Source: Planctomycetota bacterium
GTDB lineage: Bacteria; Planctomycetota; UBA1135; GCA-002748355
Direction: 5' to 3'
Length of the DNA: 64,000 nt
Assembly: GCA_027021385.1 (NCBI GenBank)
Contig: JALUUL010000086.1
Location: forward strand, 124,001 to 188,000
Of this stretch, positions 34,946 through 43,956 are shown piece after piece (position 1 is the first letter of the stretch; each line of letters begins with the position of its first letter). Position numbers and translations under genes: made by a program. Under the pieces are notes generated by a model that saw only the letters and a list, made by a program, of their open reading frames with translations, was not told the DNA's origin and did no database searches.

Positions 34946-36583
34946 ATGGAGAGGCCTTCGGACATGACGCGAGGGACCGGACAGATTCTCGTATTGGCGG
35001 AAGACCAGCCGGGCCTTGCCGCGCTGGAACTCTCCCTGCTCGATCGGGGTCTGCATGTCCTGAGGGCCGCTCCTTCCGGCGCCGTGCGGATGATGTCCGA
35101 CCTGAGTCCCGATCTCGTCCTCGTGGATCCCACCCAGATCGAAGGACGGGCGGCGGAGATGCTCTCCGCCCCGGAGGCGGGAATGATCCTGGTCGCCATG
35201 GTCGCAGCCCCTTCGCCGGGCCGGCTCAGGAGGGCGATGGAACTCGGAGCCAGGGATTTCCTCGTGCAGCCTTTGAGCGAGGACGGAGAGCGCGAGGCGG
35301 AAGTCGTCATGCGCACTCTCGGACTCCACCGACGAAAAGGGGAGATGGCCAGGCGGAAGGAAGCGGAGTCCGTCTGGCGGTTGAAGAAGGAGATCACCGA
35401 ACTCAAGGAGCGTTATCTCCGCCAGTGCAGGGCTTTCGACGAGTCCCAGGACGTCTTCTATCTCGATCTGTCGAGGATGATGACGATCTTCGACAACATC
35501 ATGGACGGGATCGTGTTCACGGACCCCGAGGGGCAGGTCACGTTGATGAACCCCGTCGCGGAGGACCTCCTCGGAGTAAAGTCCTTCGTCGCGATCGGCC
35601 GGCCGCTCTCGACCTGCGTGCGCGGCAAGGAACTCGTGGACGAGATCGTCCGGGAGCAGGAGCAATCGAGGGAGAGCGGGGAACCCAGCGAATCCACCTT
35701 CGAGAGCCTGGGGCCCGGGGGGGCCGTCGAATACCACAAGATCCGGACGACGGCGGTCACCGACTACAGGGGGAGTTTCGCGGGGATCCTGACGGTCATC
35801 AAGGACGTGACGGCGGAATGCAAGTCCGACCAGATGAAGAACCAGTATCTCTCCATCGTCTCCCACGAACTCCGAACGCCTCTCACCGGGATCAAGACCT
35901 TCGCGACGATGATGGGCAAGGGAGCCCTCGGGAAGCTTCCCGAAAACCAACAACGCGTGATCGACTCCATCCGGGAGCAGAGCCTGCGGCTCGAACACGA
36001 GATCGACAAACTGATCTCCCTCGGAAGGATCGAGTCGGGGGATTTCGCGATGGACCTCGAGGTCTTCCCGATCGACGAACTCTTGAGAATGGTCAGCGAA
36101 CCCTTCCGCCAGACGGCGAGGGATCGGGGAATCGACCTCGTCTTGAACCTTCCCGAGGAGAGTCCTCTCGTGGAGGCCGACCGGGACGATCTCCGGAGAG
36201 CGCTCCAGGCCCTCGTCGAGAACGCGATCAAATTCACCCAGGACGGCGGAAAGGTGAGGATCTCCCTGGCGACCGACGCGGACGTCCTGCGGGTGAAGGT
36301 CGAGGACAACGGCCCCGGGATCGAGCCCAAACACAGGAAACGGATCTTCGAGAAGTACTTCCAGGTCGAGAACCCCCTGACCCGACACCATGGCGGCGCG
36401 GGGCTTGGGCTCAGCGTCGCCCGGGGCGTCGCGGAGGCCCATGGAGGGTTCATCGAGGTCGAGAGCGAACCCGGCCGGGGAGCGGAATTCACGGTCTGCC
36501 TGCCGGTGTGGCGGGAAGACGAGGACTACGGGCGGAACGAAACGGAAACGGCGAGCCTCATCGGGGCTGACGAGGAGAGATGA
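34946..36583 (+). CDS. Hybrid-type sensor histidine kinase with N-terminal pseudo-receiver and PAS
   Basis: A 545-residue cytoplasmic kinase with no membrane segment. Residues about 13-125 have a receiver fold (ILVLAEDQPG, LVLVDPTQIEG) but the conserved Lys of the KP loop is Gln (LVQPL), so signalling by phosphorylation is doubtful. A coiled linker (about 135-170) leads into a PAS domain (about 175-290, FDNIMDGIVFTDPEG). The catalytic part has H307 in VSHELRTPLTGIK, the N box NAIKFTQ, DNGPGIEP and GAGLGLSVARG. The start overlaps no neighbour; its stop overlaps the response-regulator start (ATGA), so kinase and regulator form a pair. ATG 34964 is an alternative start. Confidence 0.9.
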   Translation: MERPSDMTRGTGQILVLAEDQPGLAALELSLLDRGLHVLRAAPSGAVRMMSDLSPDLVLVDPTQIEGRAAEMLSAPEAGMILVAMVAAPSPGRLRRAMELGARDFLVQPLSEDGEREAEVVMRTLGLHRRKGEMARRKEAESVWRLKKEITELKERYLRQCRAFDESQDVFYLDLSRMMTIFDNIMDGIVFTDPEGQVTLMNPVAEDLLGVKSFVAIGRPLSTCVRGKELVDEIVREQEQSRESGEPSESTFESLGPGGAVEYHKIRTTAVTDYRGSFAGILTVIKDVTAECKSDQMKNQYLSIVSHELRTPLTGIKTFATMMGKGALGKLPENQQRVIDSIREQSLRLEHEIDKLISLGRIESGDFAMDLEVFPIDELLRMVSEPFRQTARDRGIDLVLNLPEESPLVEADRDDLRRALQALVENAIKFTQDGGKVRISLATDADVLRVKVEDNGPGIEPKHRKRIFEKYFQVENPLTRHHGGAGLGLSVARGVAEAHGGFIEVESEPGRGAEFTVCLPVWREDEDYGRNETETASLIGADEER

Positions 36584-36963
36584 TGGACCGAACCATCCTT
36601 ATCATCGAAGACGAGAAGCTCATCATCGTCTCGACACAGATGGTGCTCGAATCCGCGGGCTACCATGTCGAGTCGGCGATGAACGGAGAAGACGGCATCC
36701 GGAAGGCGAGGGAGATCAAACCCGATCTCATCCTTCTCGACATCATGATGCCGGGCATCGACGGCTGGGAGACCCTGACCCGTCTGAAACGGGAGGAAGG
36801 AACCTCCAACATCCCCGTGATCATCTTCACGGCCCGCGAGCACGCTCGGGGCCACCAGAAGAGTTCGGAGATGGGGGCGGCGGGGTATTTCCGGAAGCCG
36901 TTCGAACCGGACGAGTTGATCGAACTCGTCGAGAAGCACGTGGGTACCGGCGCGGGGGCCTGA
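36580..36963 (+). CDS. Single-domain response regulator (CheY-like)
   Basis: A 127-residue receiver domain only. Acidic pocket IIEDEK, phosphoacceptor D54 in LILLDIMMPG, Thr in IIFTAREH and Lys in YFRKPFEPDE are all present. With no output domain it must act by binding a partner, possibly the HD protein encoded 19 bases downstream or the upstream kinase in a relay. The start overlaps the kinase stop (ATGA); ATG 36583 directly follows and could also be used. Confidence 0.93.
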   Translation: MMDRTILIIEDEKLIIVSTQMVLESAGYHVESAMNGEDGIRKAREIKPDLILLDIMMPGIDGWETLTRLKREEGTSNIPVIIFTAREHARGHQKSSEMGAAGYFRKPFEPDELIELVEKHVGTGAGA

Positions 36964-36982
36964 CGGGGACCCGGATCCTGCC

Positions 36983-38182
36983 ATGTCCTCCGCCGGCCCC
37001 CAGGGTTCGCCGTCCGCCGTCCTCAGGGCGAGGAATCGGGACGGGCGCTTCCGCCGTCTTCTCCGCCGCCTCTTCGTCCTCCTCAAAGCCGCCCAGATGA
37101 GGGAGGACGGGCGGGATCTGTTCCTGAAGGCCGTGACCGAATTCATGCCCTCCCTGGGCAAGGTCCTCGATCTCGAGGGGGAACTCGCGATCGTCGAGAA
37201 GGACGGATACCTCTTCCTGAACGGGATCCGCGCCCAGGTCAGCGTCGAGGGCTTCGCCGCCCTGAAGTTCCTCGTGCAGGCCTTGATCGGCCGCGAACTC
37301 TCCGGGATCAGTTTCCTGCGCGGGATCACGAAGGGGGAGATCGAACGTTTCATGCCCCTGTTCGCGCGGGAGGAGGGGATCCCCTGTCCCTTCGAGGAGT
37401 TCGAGGAGGCCCTCCGCGAACACGACATCGTCATGATCCGTCCGATCCCGAGGATCCGGCGGGAAAGGCCCCGCACTCCGAAGACCGAGGGGGAGCGCAC
37501 CTTCCTGAAGACGATCTTCGTCCAGAAGCAATGCCTCGAGGGCCTGCGTTCGGGCTGCATCCTCGACCTGCGACTCGGGAAGCAGATCATCCAGGGAATC
37601 GTCGAGCACCTCCTCGAGGAGGAGGCCTGCCTGCTGGCCCTGGACTCCCTCCGGGACCGCGGTCCTCATCTCTTCCACCACAGCGTGCGGGTCGCCGTGG
37701 TCTCCGTCTGGCTGGGCCGGATGTTGGATCTCGGCCCCGAGCTCTTGGGGAAACTCGGAGTGGCCGCCCTCTTCCATGATCTCGGGGTCGAACCGCGGGA
37801 CGGCGGCCCGGTCGTCACGCCGGAGCAGGTCGCGGCCCCTCCTACGAGGGAGCAGGCGATCGAATCCTTCCGGCGTTTCGTTCTCGTGGGCTGCGAGTCG
37901 GACTTGATGCGGAGGGCGGCCCTCGTGGCCTCGGAACTTCACAGGGACGAAGCGGAGGAGGGGATCGGGGGCGCCTACGAGGAGAGAGGAAGGTCCCTGC
38001 TCGGACGGATCGTCGCCCTCTCCGACGCCTTTGACCGGAAGACCCTCGGGCGGGAGGACCTGCTCGAGGCGGGGGAGCGGGCGGCCGCGGAACTCCGCTG
38101 GGAGGGCGAGGCCGAGGACGCCCCGCTGATCGGGCTCCTGCAACGGCTGGTCGCGGACGCCGGCGTCAAGGAACCTTGCTGA
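36983..38182 (+). CDS. HD-domain protein, degenerate HD-GYP type
   Basis: A 399-residue protein. Residues 30-160 are helical with no recognised family. Residues about 185-385 align with HD-GYP domains: HHSVRVAVVSVWLGRML, then the HD pair in LFHDLGVE, LHRDEAEEGIGGAY where HHExxDGxGYP is expected, and IVALSDAFDRKTLGRE. Two of the metal-binding points remain but the GYP signature is eroded, so cyclic-di-GMP phosphodiesterase activity is uncertain and a scaffold or sensory HDOD-like role is possible. Third gene of the kinase-regulator operon. Its last 17 bases overlap the convergent decarboxylase-family gene. Confidence 0.75.
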   Translation: MSSAGPQGSPSAVLRARNRDGRFRRLLRRLFVLLKAAQMREDGRDLFLKAVTEFMPSLGKVLDLEGELAIVEKDGYLFLNGIRAQVSVEGFAALKFLVQALIGRELSGISFLRGITKGEIERFMPLFAREEGIPCPFEEFEEALREHDIVMIRPIPRIRRERPRTPKTEGERTFLKTIFVQKQCLEGLRSGCILDLRLGKQIIQGIVEHLLEEEACLLALDSLRDRGPHLFHHSVRVAVVSVWLGRMLDLGPELLGKLGVAALFHDLGVEPRDGGPVVTPEQVAAPPTREQAIESFRRFVLVGCESDLMRRAALVASELHRDEAEEGIGGAYEERGRSLLGRIVALSDAFDRKTLGREDLLEAGERAAAELRWEGEAEDAPLIGLLQRLVADAGVKEPC

Positions 38183-38807
38183 GGAAGGCTCGGAGGGTCT
38201 CTTGAAAGCCCTGGTCGATGGGAATGTCGAAGCAGAGTTCCGGAGTCCGGGCGGCCTCTTCGATCTCCTCGACCGAGGCCCCGGCGAGGAAGGCTCCCCG
38301 GGCGTGGGAGAGCATCTGGGGGAGGAGCCGGAGACTCCGCAGCGCGGCGACGCCGAGGAGTTCGCGGGTGCGCAGGGGAAGGCCGCACCTGCCGAGGATC
38401 TCTCCATAGGCGAGCCGGAGGACCAGGTCGGGCAGGGCCGGGTCGAGGTCCGCCATGTCCGCGAGAACGCGAGGGGTCGCCTCCCCGTAGACCTCGCCGA
38501 AGGCACGCTCTCCCTCCGTGAGCGTGGCGGGTTCGCTCCTTCCCTCGCCCTTCCCCCGGGGGAGACGACGCGCCCCGAGAGCCCGGAAGGCCGACAGCGC
38601 GAGCGGGAAGCCCGCGTAGGGGATCGCGCAGAGACAGAGCCCCCGGAGGTCCGCGGGGCCCGCGCCCCGTTCGAGGGCGAGGTCCGCGCAGGCGCCGAGG
38701 AGGTCCGGCTCGTTGCGCACGAGGGCGACGAAGGCGAGGCAAAGCGCGCGCTCCCGGGCCGGGAGCCCGGGACGTTCGCAAAGGGCCTGGAGATCCGGAA
38801 AGGTCAT
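38166..38807 (-). CDS. Carboxymuconolactone decarboxylase/AhpD-family protein
   Basis: A 213-residue all-helical protein. The second half, LPLRTRELLGVAALRSL followed by LLPQMLSHARGAFLAGASVEEIEEA, is the family core; the first half (ARERALCLAFVALVRN) looks like a weaker repeat. The redox CxxC of AhpD is absent, so it is not a peroxidase-system disulfide reductase; many relatives have unknown activity. Start ATG 38807; the long frame to 40544 is antisense to the RluA-family gene. Its start region is back to back with a lipoprotein-like gene and its stop overlaps the HD gene. Confidence 0.75.
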   Translation of the reverse strand: MTFPDLQALCERPGLPARERALCLAFVALVRNEPDLLGACADLALERGAGPADLRGLCLCAIPYAGFPLALSAFRALGARRLPRGKGEGRSEPATLTEGERAFGEVYGEATPRVLADMADLDPALPDLVLRLAYGEILGRCGLPLRTRELLGVAALRSLRLLPQMLSHARGAFLAGASVEEIEEAARTPELCFDIPIDQGFQETLRAFLSKVP

Positions 38808-38816
38808 GGAGGAAGG

Positions 38817-39443
38817 ATAGCCGCGATCCTTCTTCTCCTCGTTCCGCTGTTGTCGTTCTCCTGCCGGAGGTCCGGCAGGACCGGACGAAAGCCCCGGCCC
38901 GTGGTCCTGGCCGGGATCTCCTTCGGAAAGGATCCGATCCGCCTTCCCGGGGGGCGCGAGGTCTCCCGGGCCCGCTACCGGGACCGCTTGGTCGAGCTGC
39001 AGGGAGGGGGATGGCTCCGCCTGAAGGCGCTCCGCGCCTTCCTGCTCGCGGAGGCCGGAGGCCCTCCTCCCCGGGCCCTCGTGCTCGGGGTCCGGCGCCT
39101 CCTCGGTGGGGCGGAGTCCTTCCGGTCCTGGCTCCCGGTCGAGGACGGAGCTTGGACCAGCGAGTCCGCGCGCCTGGACCTGGCCCTGGTCTGCGCGCTC
39201 CTCCTGCGCCGGGCCGGGGCGGGGGAGGGCCGGGAAGACCCGGCGGTTCCGCAGGACGTCGGGGTCTTGAGGGATCTGCTCGAGCGGGCCGCCCTCCGCC
39301 ATTCGCCCCGGGCGGAATGGGTCGGGGGCCGCTTCCTCGGGATCTGCGGGGATCGCGTCGTCGGAACGGAACTCCTCTATCCGGACATCCTCGCCCTGGC
39401 CTCGCCGCGGACCCGGGAACGGGCGGCCCTGACCGCTCCCTGA
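38817..39443 (+). CDS. Hypothetical exported/lipoprotein-like protein (start uncertain)
   Basis: About 208 residues beginning with a strong hydrophobic signal core (AAILLLLVPLLSFSC) and a Cys that could be a lipobox Cys. There is no ATG, GTG or TTG ahead of the core in this frame: the choices are ATA 38817, CTG 38787 or TTG 38850 within the core. A GGAGGAAGG site lies immediately before 38817. The body (residues about 30-208) has no family match; it contains RARYRDRLVELQGGGWLRL and Arg/Leu-rich helices. The start region overlaps the divergent decarboxylase-family start. Whether a rare start codon is used or a base is missing cannot be decided here. Confidence 0.5.
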   Translation: MAAILLLLVPLLSFSCRRSGRTGRKPRPVVLAGISFGKDPIRLPGGREVSRARYRDRLVELQGGGWLRLKALRAFLLAEAGGPPPRALVLGVRRLLGGAESFRSWLPVEDGAWTSESARLDLALVCALLLRRAGAGEGREDPAVPQDVGVLRDLLERAALRHSPRAEWVGGRFLGICGDRVVGTELLYPDILALASPRTRERAALTAP

Positions 39444-39553
39444 GGGGCCGGCGACCACGATCGCCCGGTCCCGGGGGACCGGGCCGGACTTCCTCGGTCG
39501 GACCGGCAGTCGGGAGCTTGCGCCGCGGGAAGGCCTCCGGAAGATGGACCGCG

Positions 39554-40549
39554 GTGGGAAACTTGAAGGAGCACCGGATCCACGAGGCGGACGCCGGCCA
39601 GAGGTTCGACCGATACCTGCGCAAACTCCTGCCCGAGGCCCCCCTGTCCCTTCTCCATCGATGGTTGCGCAAGGGCGAAGTCCGCCTGGACGGCCGGAGG
39701 GTCGCGGCCTCGACCCGTCTCGAGCCCGGGCAGACCTGCCGCTTCGAGGCCTCGGAGGCCGAACTCGCGAGGCTCGGGAAACGCCCCGCCCCCGCGGCTC
39801 CCAAGGGCCTTGGGTTCCGGATCGAATGGCTCCATCGCGACGAGGACCTCGGAGCCCTCCGGAAACCCGCAGGGGTCCCGGTCCAGGGGGACGGGACGGA
39901 GCGGGACCTGGCCGGGATGCTCGGAGAACTCGGGGGAAGGGGGAGGACCTTCCGCCCGGCTCCGACGCACCGGCTCGATCGGATGGCCACCGGGGTGCTG
40001 ATGGTCGGTCTGAGTCCCCTTGGGCTCCGGGGCTTGACCGCCGCCTTCCGGGAGGGGCGGGTTCGCAAGCTCTACCTCGTGCACGTCCTCGGCCGGCCGG
40101 AAGGGAGCGGTCGGAGGCTGGTCGCGTGGATCCGGGAGCGGAGCCGGCGCGACCCCGGCGGGGCCGAGGTGGAGGTCTGCGACCGGAAGGTCGCCGGGGC
40201 GAAGCGGGCGGAACTCGTCTTCCACGTCCTGGCTGCGGCCGAGCCCGGCGCCCTCGTCCTCGTCGAACTCGGGACCGGGAGGAAGCACCAGATCCGCGCG
40301 CAGTTCGCGGCGATCGGGCATGCCCTCGTCGGGGACCGTAAATACGGGAGCCGGTTTCCCGAGACCCGGGCTTCCCTCCTCCATTGCTGGAGGGTGGAAT
40401 GCCGGCACCCTTCGACCGGTGAAGACCTCGCGGTCGAGGCTCCGGTCCCCTTTCCCGAGTCCTTTCCGGAGGGGTTCCGGAAGGAAGTCCTCGAGCGGGC
40501 GCGGTCCCTCGCCGGCGCGCCTCCTTTTCCGAAGAGCGGTCCACGATGA
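39554..40549 (+). CDS. RluA-family pseudouridine synthase
   Basis: A 331-residue enzyme that converts uridines in 23S rRNA (RluC/RluD-like) or tRNA to pseudouridine. An N-terminal S4 RNA-binding domain (HRWLRKGEVRLDGRR, residues about 15-70) precedes the catalytic domain with HRLDRMATGVL, where the Asp is the nucleophile, KLYLVHVLG, GRKHQIRAQFAAIGHALVGDRKYG and the C-terminal LHCWRVECRHP. The start is GTG 39554 or TTG 39563; both follow purine-rich sequence. Overlaps the next gene by ATGA. Confidence 0.92.
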   Translation: MGNLKEHRIHEADAGQRFDRYLRKLLPEAPLSLLHRWLRKGEVRLDGRRVAASTRLEPGQTCRFEASEAELARLGKRPAPAAPKGLGFRIEWLHRDEDLGALRKPAGVPVQGDGTERDLAGMLGELGGRGRTFRPAPTHRLDRMATGVLMVGLSPLGLRGLTAAFREGRVRKLYLVHVLGRPEGSGRRLVAWIRERSRRDPGGAEVEVCDRKVAGAKRAELVFHVLAAAEPGALVLVELGTGRKHQIRAQFAAIGHALVGDRKYGSRFPETRASLLHCWRVECRHPSTGEDLAVEAPVPFPESFPEGFRKEVLERARSLAGAPPFPKSGPR

Positions 40550-41082
40550 AGCCGAAAGCGCGACCTTCGTTTCTCCTCCTTCTCCTTCCTCTTCTCTTCG
40601 GGTCCTTTCCCGCCTGCCGCGGGGGGCGCGACGGCGGGGACGGCGGGTCCGACCCGCGGGGGAAGGGGGCGGCTTCCCGCCCCTCGGGGGAACTCCCCTC
40701 CGCCGGGGCCTGGGCCGCGTCGATCCGAGGGCCCGACTCGGAGGGGGGGACGGGCCGCTACGCCTGGAAGGAGGTCGAGGTCATGGAGAGCATGCCGATC
40801 CAGTTCGCTCTCCGGCTCCGCAGGTCGATGCCGAGCGCCGGCTGGAAGCTCGAACCGGCGCCGGTCGTGATGAAGGCCCTGCCCGCTTCCGGCCGTCCGG
40901 GACGGCTCGAACTGCGCATCCGCGTCGTTCCTCCCGAGGGACCCTCCGCGATGGTCCTCGAGGACCTCGACTGCAGGGTGCCGCTCGGGAGTCTGCGTTC
41001 GGGGACCTGGGAACTGCGGATCTTCGAGGGGGAATCCGGGGATCCGGTGCAGGTCCTCCGTTTCGAGGCGCTGCGCGAATGA
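40546..41082 (+). CDS. Putative lipoprotein of unknown function
   Basis: A 178-residue protein. Signal sequence with lipobox-like FPACR (Cys near residue 24), then a Gly/Asp/Arg-rich linker to about residue 60 and a compact beta-rich part (YAWKEVEVMESMPIQFAL to the end) of about 115 residues. No family recognised. Translationally coupled to the pseudouridine synthase by ATGA and followed after 19 bases by an amidase lipoprotein. Confidence 0.65.
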   Translation: MKPKARPSFLLLLLPLLFGSFPACRGGRDGGDGGSDPRGKGAASRPSGELPSAGAWAASIRGPDSEGGTGRYAWKEVEVMESMPIQFALRLRRSMPSAGWKLEPAPVVMKALPASGRPGRLELRIRVVPPEGPSAMVLEDLDCRVPLGSLRSGTWELRIFEGESGDPVQVLRFEALRE

Positions 41083-41101
41083 AGAGGGAGGGGGCGCGGT
41101 C

Positions 41102-42142
41102 GTGAATCGGGAGTGGAACCCATGGCTTCCCGGAGGAGGAAGGGGAGGGGGCCGCCTCCGCCCGAGGATCTGTCTCCTCCTCCTGGGGATCGCGGGGGGC
41201 TGCGCGGGAAACCCGTCGAGTCGGGTTCCCGGCGAGGAAGCCCCGAGGGTCGGGGACGAGATCGTCGCCTGCGGGCGCTTCTTCCACGTGGGGGCCCCGG
41301 TCGTCCTCTGGATGGATCCCCGGGGATACGACGCCTACCGGGTCGAACCGAGGTTCCCCGAGGAAGTCCCGGCTCGGACGCCGCCCCCGGCCGGACCGCG
41401 GTACGCGAGCCTCAGGAAGGGCCTTCCCGAGGACCTGGCGGCGAAGATCCGCAAGCGGGGCTGGACCCTCCCCGAACTCCAGGGCTGGGTGAGCCAGTTC
41501 GTCGTCCACTACGACGTCTGCGGAACTTCCCGGCAGTGCTTCAAGGTACTCCAGGACCGGCGCGGTCTCTCGGTGCACTTCATGCTCGACGTCGACGGCA
41601 CGATCTACCAGACCCTCGATCTCAAGGAACGCGCCTGGCACGCCGGCAAGGCGAATGAGCGTTCGATCGGGATCGAGATCGCGCAGATCGGGGCCTACCC
41701 CTCACCGGACCACGAGGTCCTGCGCTCCTGGTACCGGCGTGTCGGCGGCCGCGTCCGGATCCGGTTCCCTTCCTGGATGGACGAGACCGGAATCCGGGGA
41801 GGGGACGGTCCGTTCCGTCCGGCCAGGGAGGCCTTGCAGTCCGGGGTCGTCCAGGGGCGTCGCCTCTACCAATACGACTTCACCGAAGCCCAGTACCGGA
41901 GCCTCGCCCGCCTCCTGGCCGCCCTGAACCGGATCTTTCCCAGGATCCGCCTCGACGCCCCCCGGAACGCGGACGGAAAGGTGCGCGACTCCGCCCTGTC
42001 CGCCGAGGAACTCGCGGATTTCGAGGGCGTGCTCGGCCACTACCACGTCACGACGCGGAAGATCGATCCGGGACCGGCCTTCGACTGGAATCGTGTCCTC
42101 CGTGAGGCCCGCGATCTGCGCTGGGGCCGGACGCCGCGCTGA
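41102..42142 (+). CDS. N-acetylmuramoyl-L-alanine amidase (Amidase_2), lipoprotein
   Basis: A 346-residue zinc amidase cleaving the bond between MurNAc and the peptide stem of peptidoglycan. GTG start at 41102; the signal sequence ends at LLGIAGGC. The amidase domain (about 135-335) has the zinc His in VVHYDVCG, HFMLDVDGTIYQTLDLKERAWHAGKAN, the catalytic Glu in SIGIEIAQIG and the second His/Lys in HYHVTTRKIDPG. An insertion of about 55 residues lies between the Glu strand and the last His. A peptidoglycan remodelling role fits the next gene, murA. Confidence 0.9.
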   Translation: MNREWNPWLPGGGRGGGRLRPRICLLLLGIAGGCAGNPSSRVPGEEAPRVGDEIVACGRFFHVGAPVVLWMDPRGYDAYRVEPRFPEEVPARTPPPAGPRYASLRKGLPEDLAAKIRKRGWTLPELQGWVSQFVVHYDVCGTSRQCFKVLQDRRGLSVHFMLDVDGTIYQTLDLKERAWHAGKANERSIGIEIAQIGAYPSPDHEVLRSWYRRVGGRVRIRFPSWMDETGIRGGDGPFRPAREALQSGVVQGRRLYQYDFTEAQYRSLARLLAALNRIFPRIRLDAPRNADGKVRDSALSAEELADFEGVLGHYHVTTRKIDPGPAFDWNRVLREARDLRWGRTPR

Positions 42143-42372
42143 CCAAGGTACGGGCGTGGCTTCGCGCCTGGGTGGTGAAGAAGGATCCCCCCGACCTGGT
42201 CGGTTGCCGTAAGGGCTCCGGGTTTCCCGAGCAGGAGGAGGGGGAGTTCTCGCGAGCCGGGACGGTTCGGGATAGGATCGCTCGTGTCCGGACCTCGGCG
42301 GTGACATGGGCCGGACGGCCGCAGGGCGGTGCTGCGGCGTTCTCGATTCGCTCCGGGCGAAGGGAGGGGAGC

Positions 42373-43845
42373 ATGGACAAGATCCGCGTGCGCGGCGGCG
42401 CCCGGCTTTCCGGGCAGGTTCGGGTCTCGGGCTCGAAGAACGCGAGTCTCCCGATCCTGGCGGCCTGCCTTCTCGTGGACGGCCCGACGGTTCTCGAGGG
42501 CGTTCCACGGCTCGAGGACGTCAGGAACATGTGCCACATCCTCGAGCACCTCGGGGTCGTCCACGAGTGGTTGCCCGACGGAAGCCTGCGGGTCGAGGTC
42601 GTCGACGACCGCAACGTCCATGCCCCCTACCATTACGTCCGAACGATGCGGGCGAGCTTCTGCCTGCTGGGACCGCTCTGGGCCCGGCGCGGGCGCGCCC
42701 AGGTGAGTCACCCGGGAGGCTGCGTCTTCGGGCACCGTCCGATCGACCTCCATCTGAAGGGCATGCGGGCCCTGGGGGCGGACATCCGCATCGACAAGGG
42801 GGATGTCCATGCCTCGGGGCCGGTGCGGGGGGGGCGGGTGTATCTTGGGAGCAACTTCGGGAGCACCGTCCTCGGGACCGCCAACACCCTGATGGCGGCC
42901 TGCCTTGCGGAGGGGGAGACGGTCATCGAATACGCGGCCCAGGAGCCCGAGATCGCGGACCTCTGCAGGTTCCTCCGGGCCTGCGGCGCGCGGATCGAGG
43001 GCATCGGCACCCACCGGCTCCACATCCGGGGCGTTCCGAAACTCAGGGGGTGCCGGTACCGAGTCATCAACGACCGGATCGAGGCGGGGACCCTCCTCGC
43101 GGCCGGGGTCCTGACCGGCGGCGAGGTCGAGGTCCTCGGCGCGGAGCCGGATCATCTCTCGGCCTTCCTGGACGCGCTCGAGCGGGCGGGAGCCCGCTTC
43201 GAGATCGGGTTCCGCGAACCCGGGGACGGCGCGGGCGCGGAACTCGGGGCGGAGCTTCCGGGGCTGGTCGAGGCGCGTCCGCCCCGAGTCTCCCGAGAGG
43301 GGAGGGCGCTGCGGCTTCCCCGAACCGGGGAGCAGGGGGGGAGGCTGCTGACGGATCGGATCTTCTACGAGGACGAGCGGAGGGTAGGGGATGGACCCGG
43401 GGAGGAAGGGATTCCGTTCCTGAGGACCCTTCCGATGGACCCGGAGGAACTCGAGGCGACGGATGTCGCGACGATGCCCTACCCGGGCTTCCCGACCGAC
43501 CTCCAGGCCCAGTTCATGGCCTTGATGCTGGTCGCGAAGGGCGTCAGCGTCATCACCGAGAAGATCTATCCCGAGCGCTTCATCCACGTGTCGGAACTCG
43601 CGAGGCTCGGCGCTCGGATCCGGAGGGAGGGCCCCTGCGCGATCGTCCAGGGTGGAAGGGAACTCTGCGGGGCGACGGTCATGGCCTCCGATCTCCGCGC
43701 CTCGGCCGCCCTGATCCTCGCCGGTCTCGTGGCTCGGGGGACGACGGCGATCCGCCGGGTCTACCACCTGGACCGGGGGTACGAGTCCCTCGACCGGAAG
43801 CTGGCCGCCCTCGGGGCCGACATCGTGAGGCTCAAGGAGGTCTGA
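42373..43845 (+). CDS. murA: UDP-N-acetylglucosamine 1-carboxyvinyltransferase MurA (with insertion)
   Basis: First committed enzyme of peptidoglycan synthesis, transferring enolpyruvate from PEP to UDP-GlcNAc. Start ATG 42373 follows GGGAGGGGAGC. GSKNASLPILAACLL, the active-site C117 in HPGGCVFGHRPIDLHL (the Cys alkylated by fosfomycin), NTLMAACLAEGETVI, PYPGFPTDLQAQF and the closing DRGYESLDRKLAALGA are standard. At 490 residues it is about 70 longer than E. coli MurA; the extra piece (about 280-345) is charged and Gly-rich and lies just before the ATMPYPGFPTD segment. Cys117 argues for fosfomycin sensitivity. Confidence 0.96.
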   Translation: MDKIRVRGGARLSGQVRVSGSKNASLPILAACLLVDGPTVLEGVPRLEDVRNMCHILEHLGVVHEWLPDGSLRVEVVDDRNVHAPYHYVRTMRASFCLLGPLWARRGRAQVSHPGGCVFGHRPIDLHLKGMRALGADIRIDKGDVHASGPVRGGRVYLGSNFGSTVLGTANTLMAACLAEGETVIEYAAQEPEIADLCRFLRACGARIEGIGTHRLHIRGVPKLRGCRYRVINDRIEAGTLLAAGVLTGGEVEVLGAEPDHLSAFLDALERAGARFEIGFREPGDGAGAELGAELPGLVEARPPRVSREGRALRLPRTGEQGGRLLTDRIFYEDERRVGDGPGEEGIPFLRTLPMDPEELEATDVATMPYPGFPTDLQAQFMALMLVAKGVSVITEKIYPERFIHVSELARLGARIRREGPCAIVQGGRELCGATVMASDLRASAALILAGLVARGTTAIRRVYHLDRGYESLDRKLAALGADIVRLKEV

Positions 43846-43956
43846 GGAAGGCGCCCCCCGGGACGAGGCGCTCCCGGGGTTTCCGGGCTATGATCCTCCG
43901 CCTTTTCCGGACTCCGCCTCCTCGGCGGAGGGCCGGATCCTCAACCGGTCTCCGCC

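Noticed and set aside
38808-40544. Long minus-strand frame upstream of the carboxymuconolactone-type gene
   Set aside because: Antisense of the lipoprotein-like and RluA-family genes, low complexity, no family features.
43889-43894. TATGAT as a full ffh promoter
   Set aside because: The -10 box is good but no -35 box is found at 16-18 bases, so only the box is mentioned in the ffh entry.
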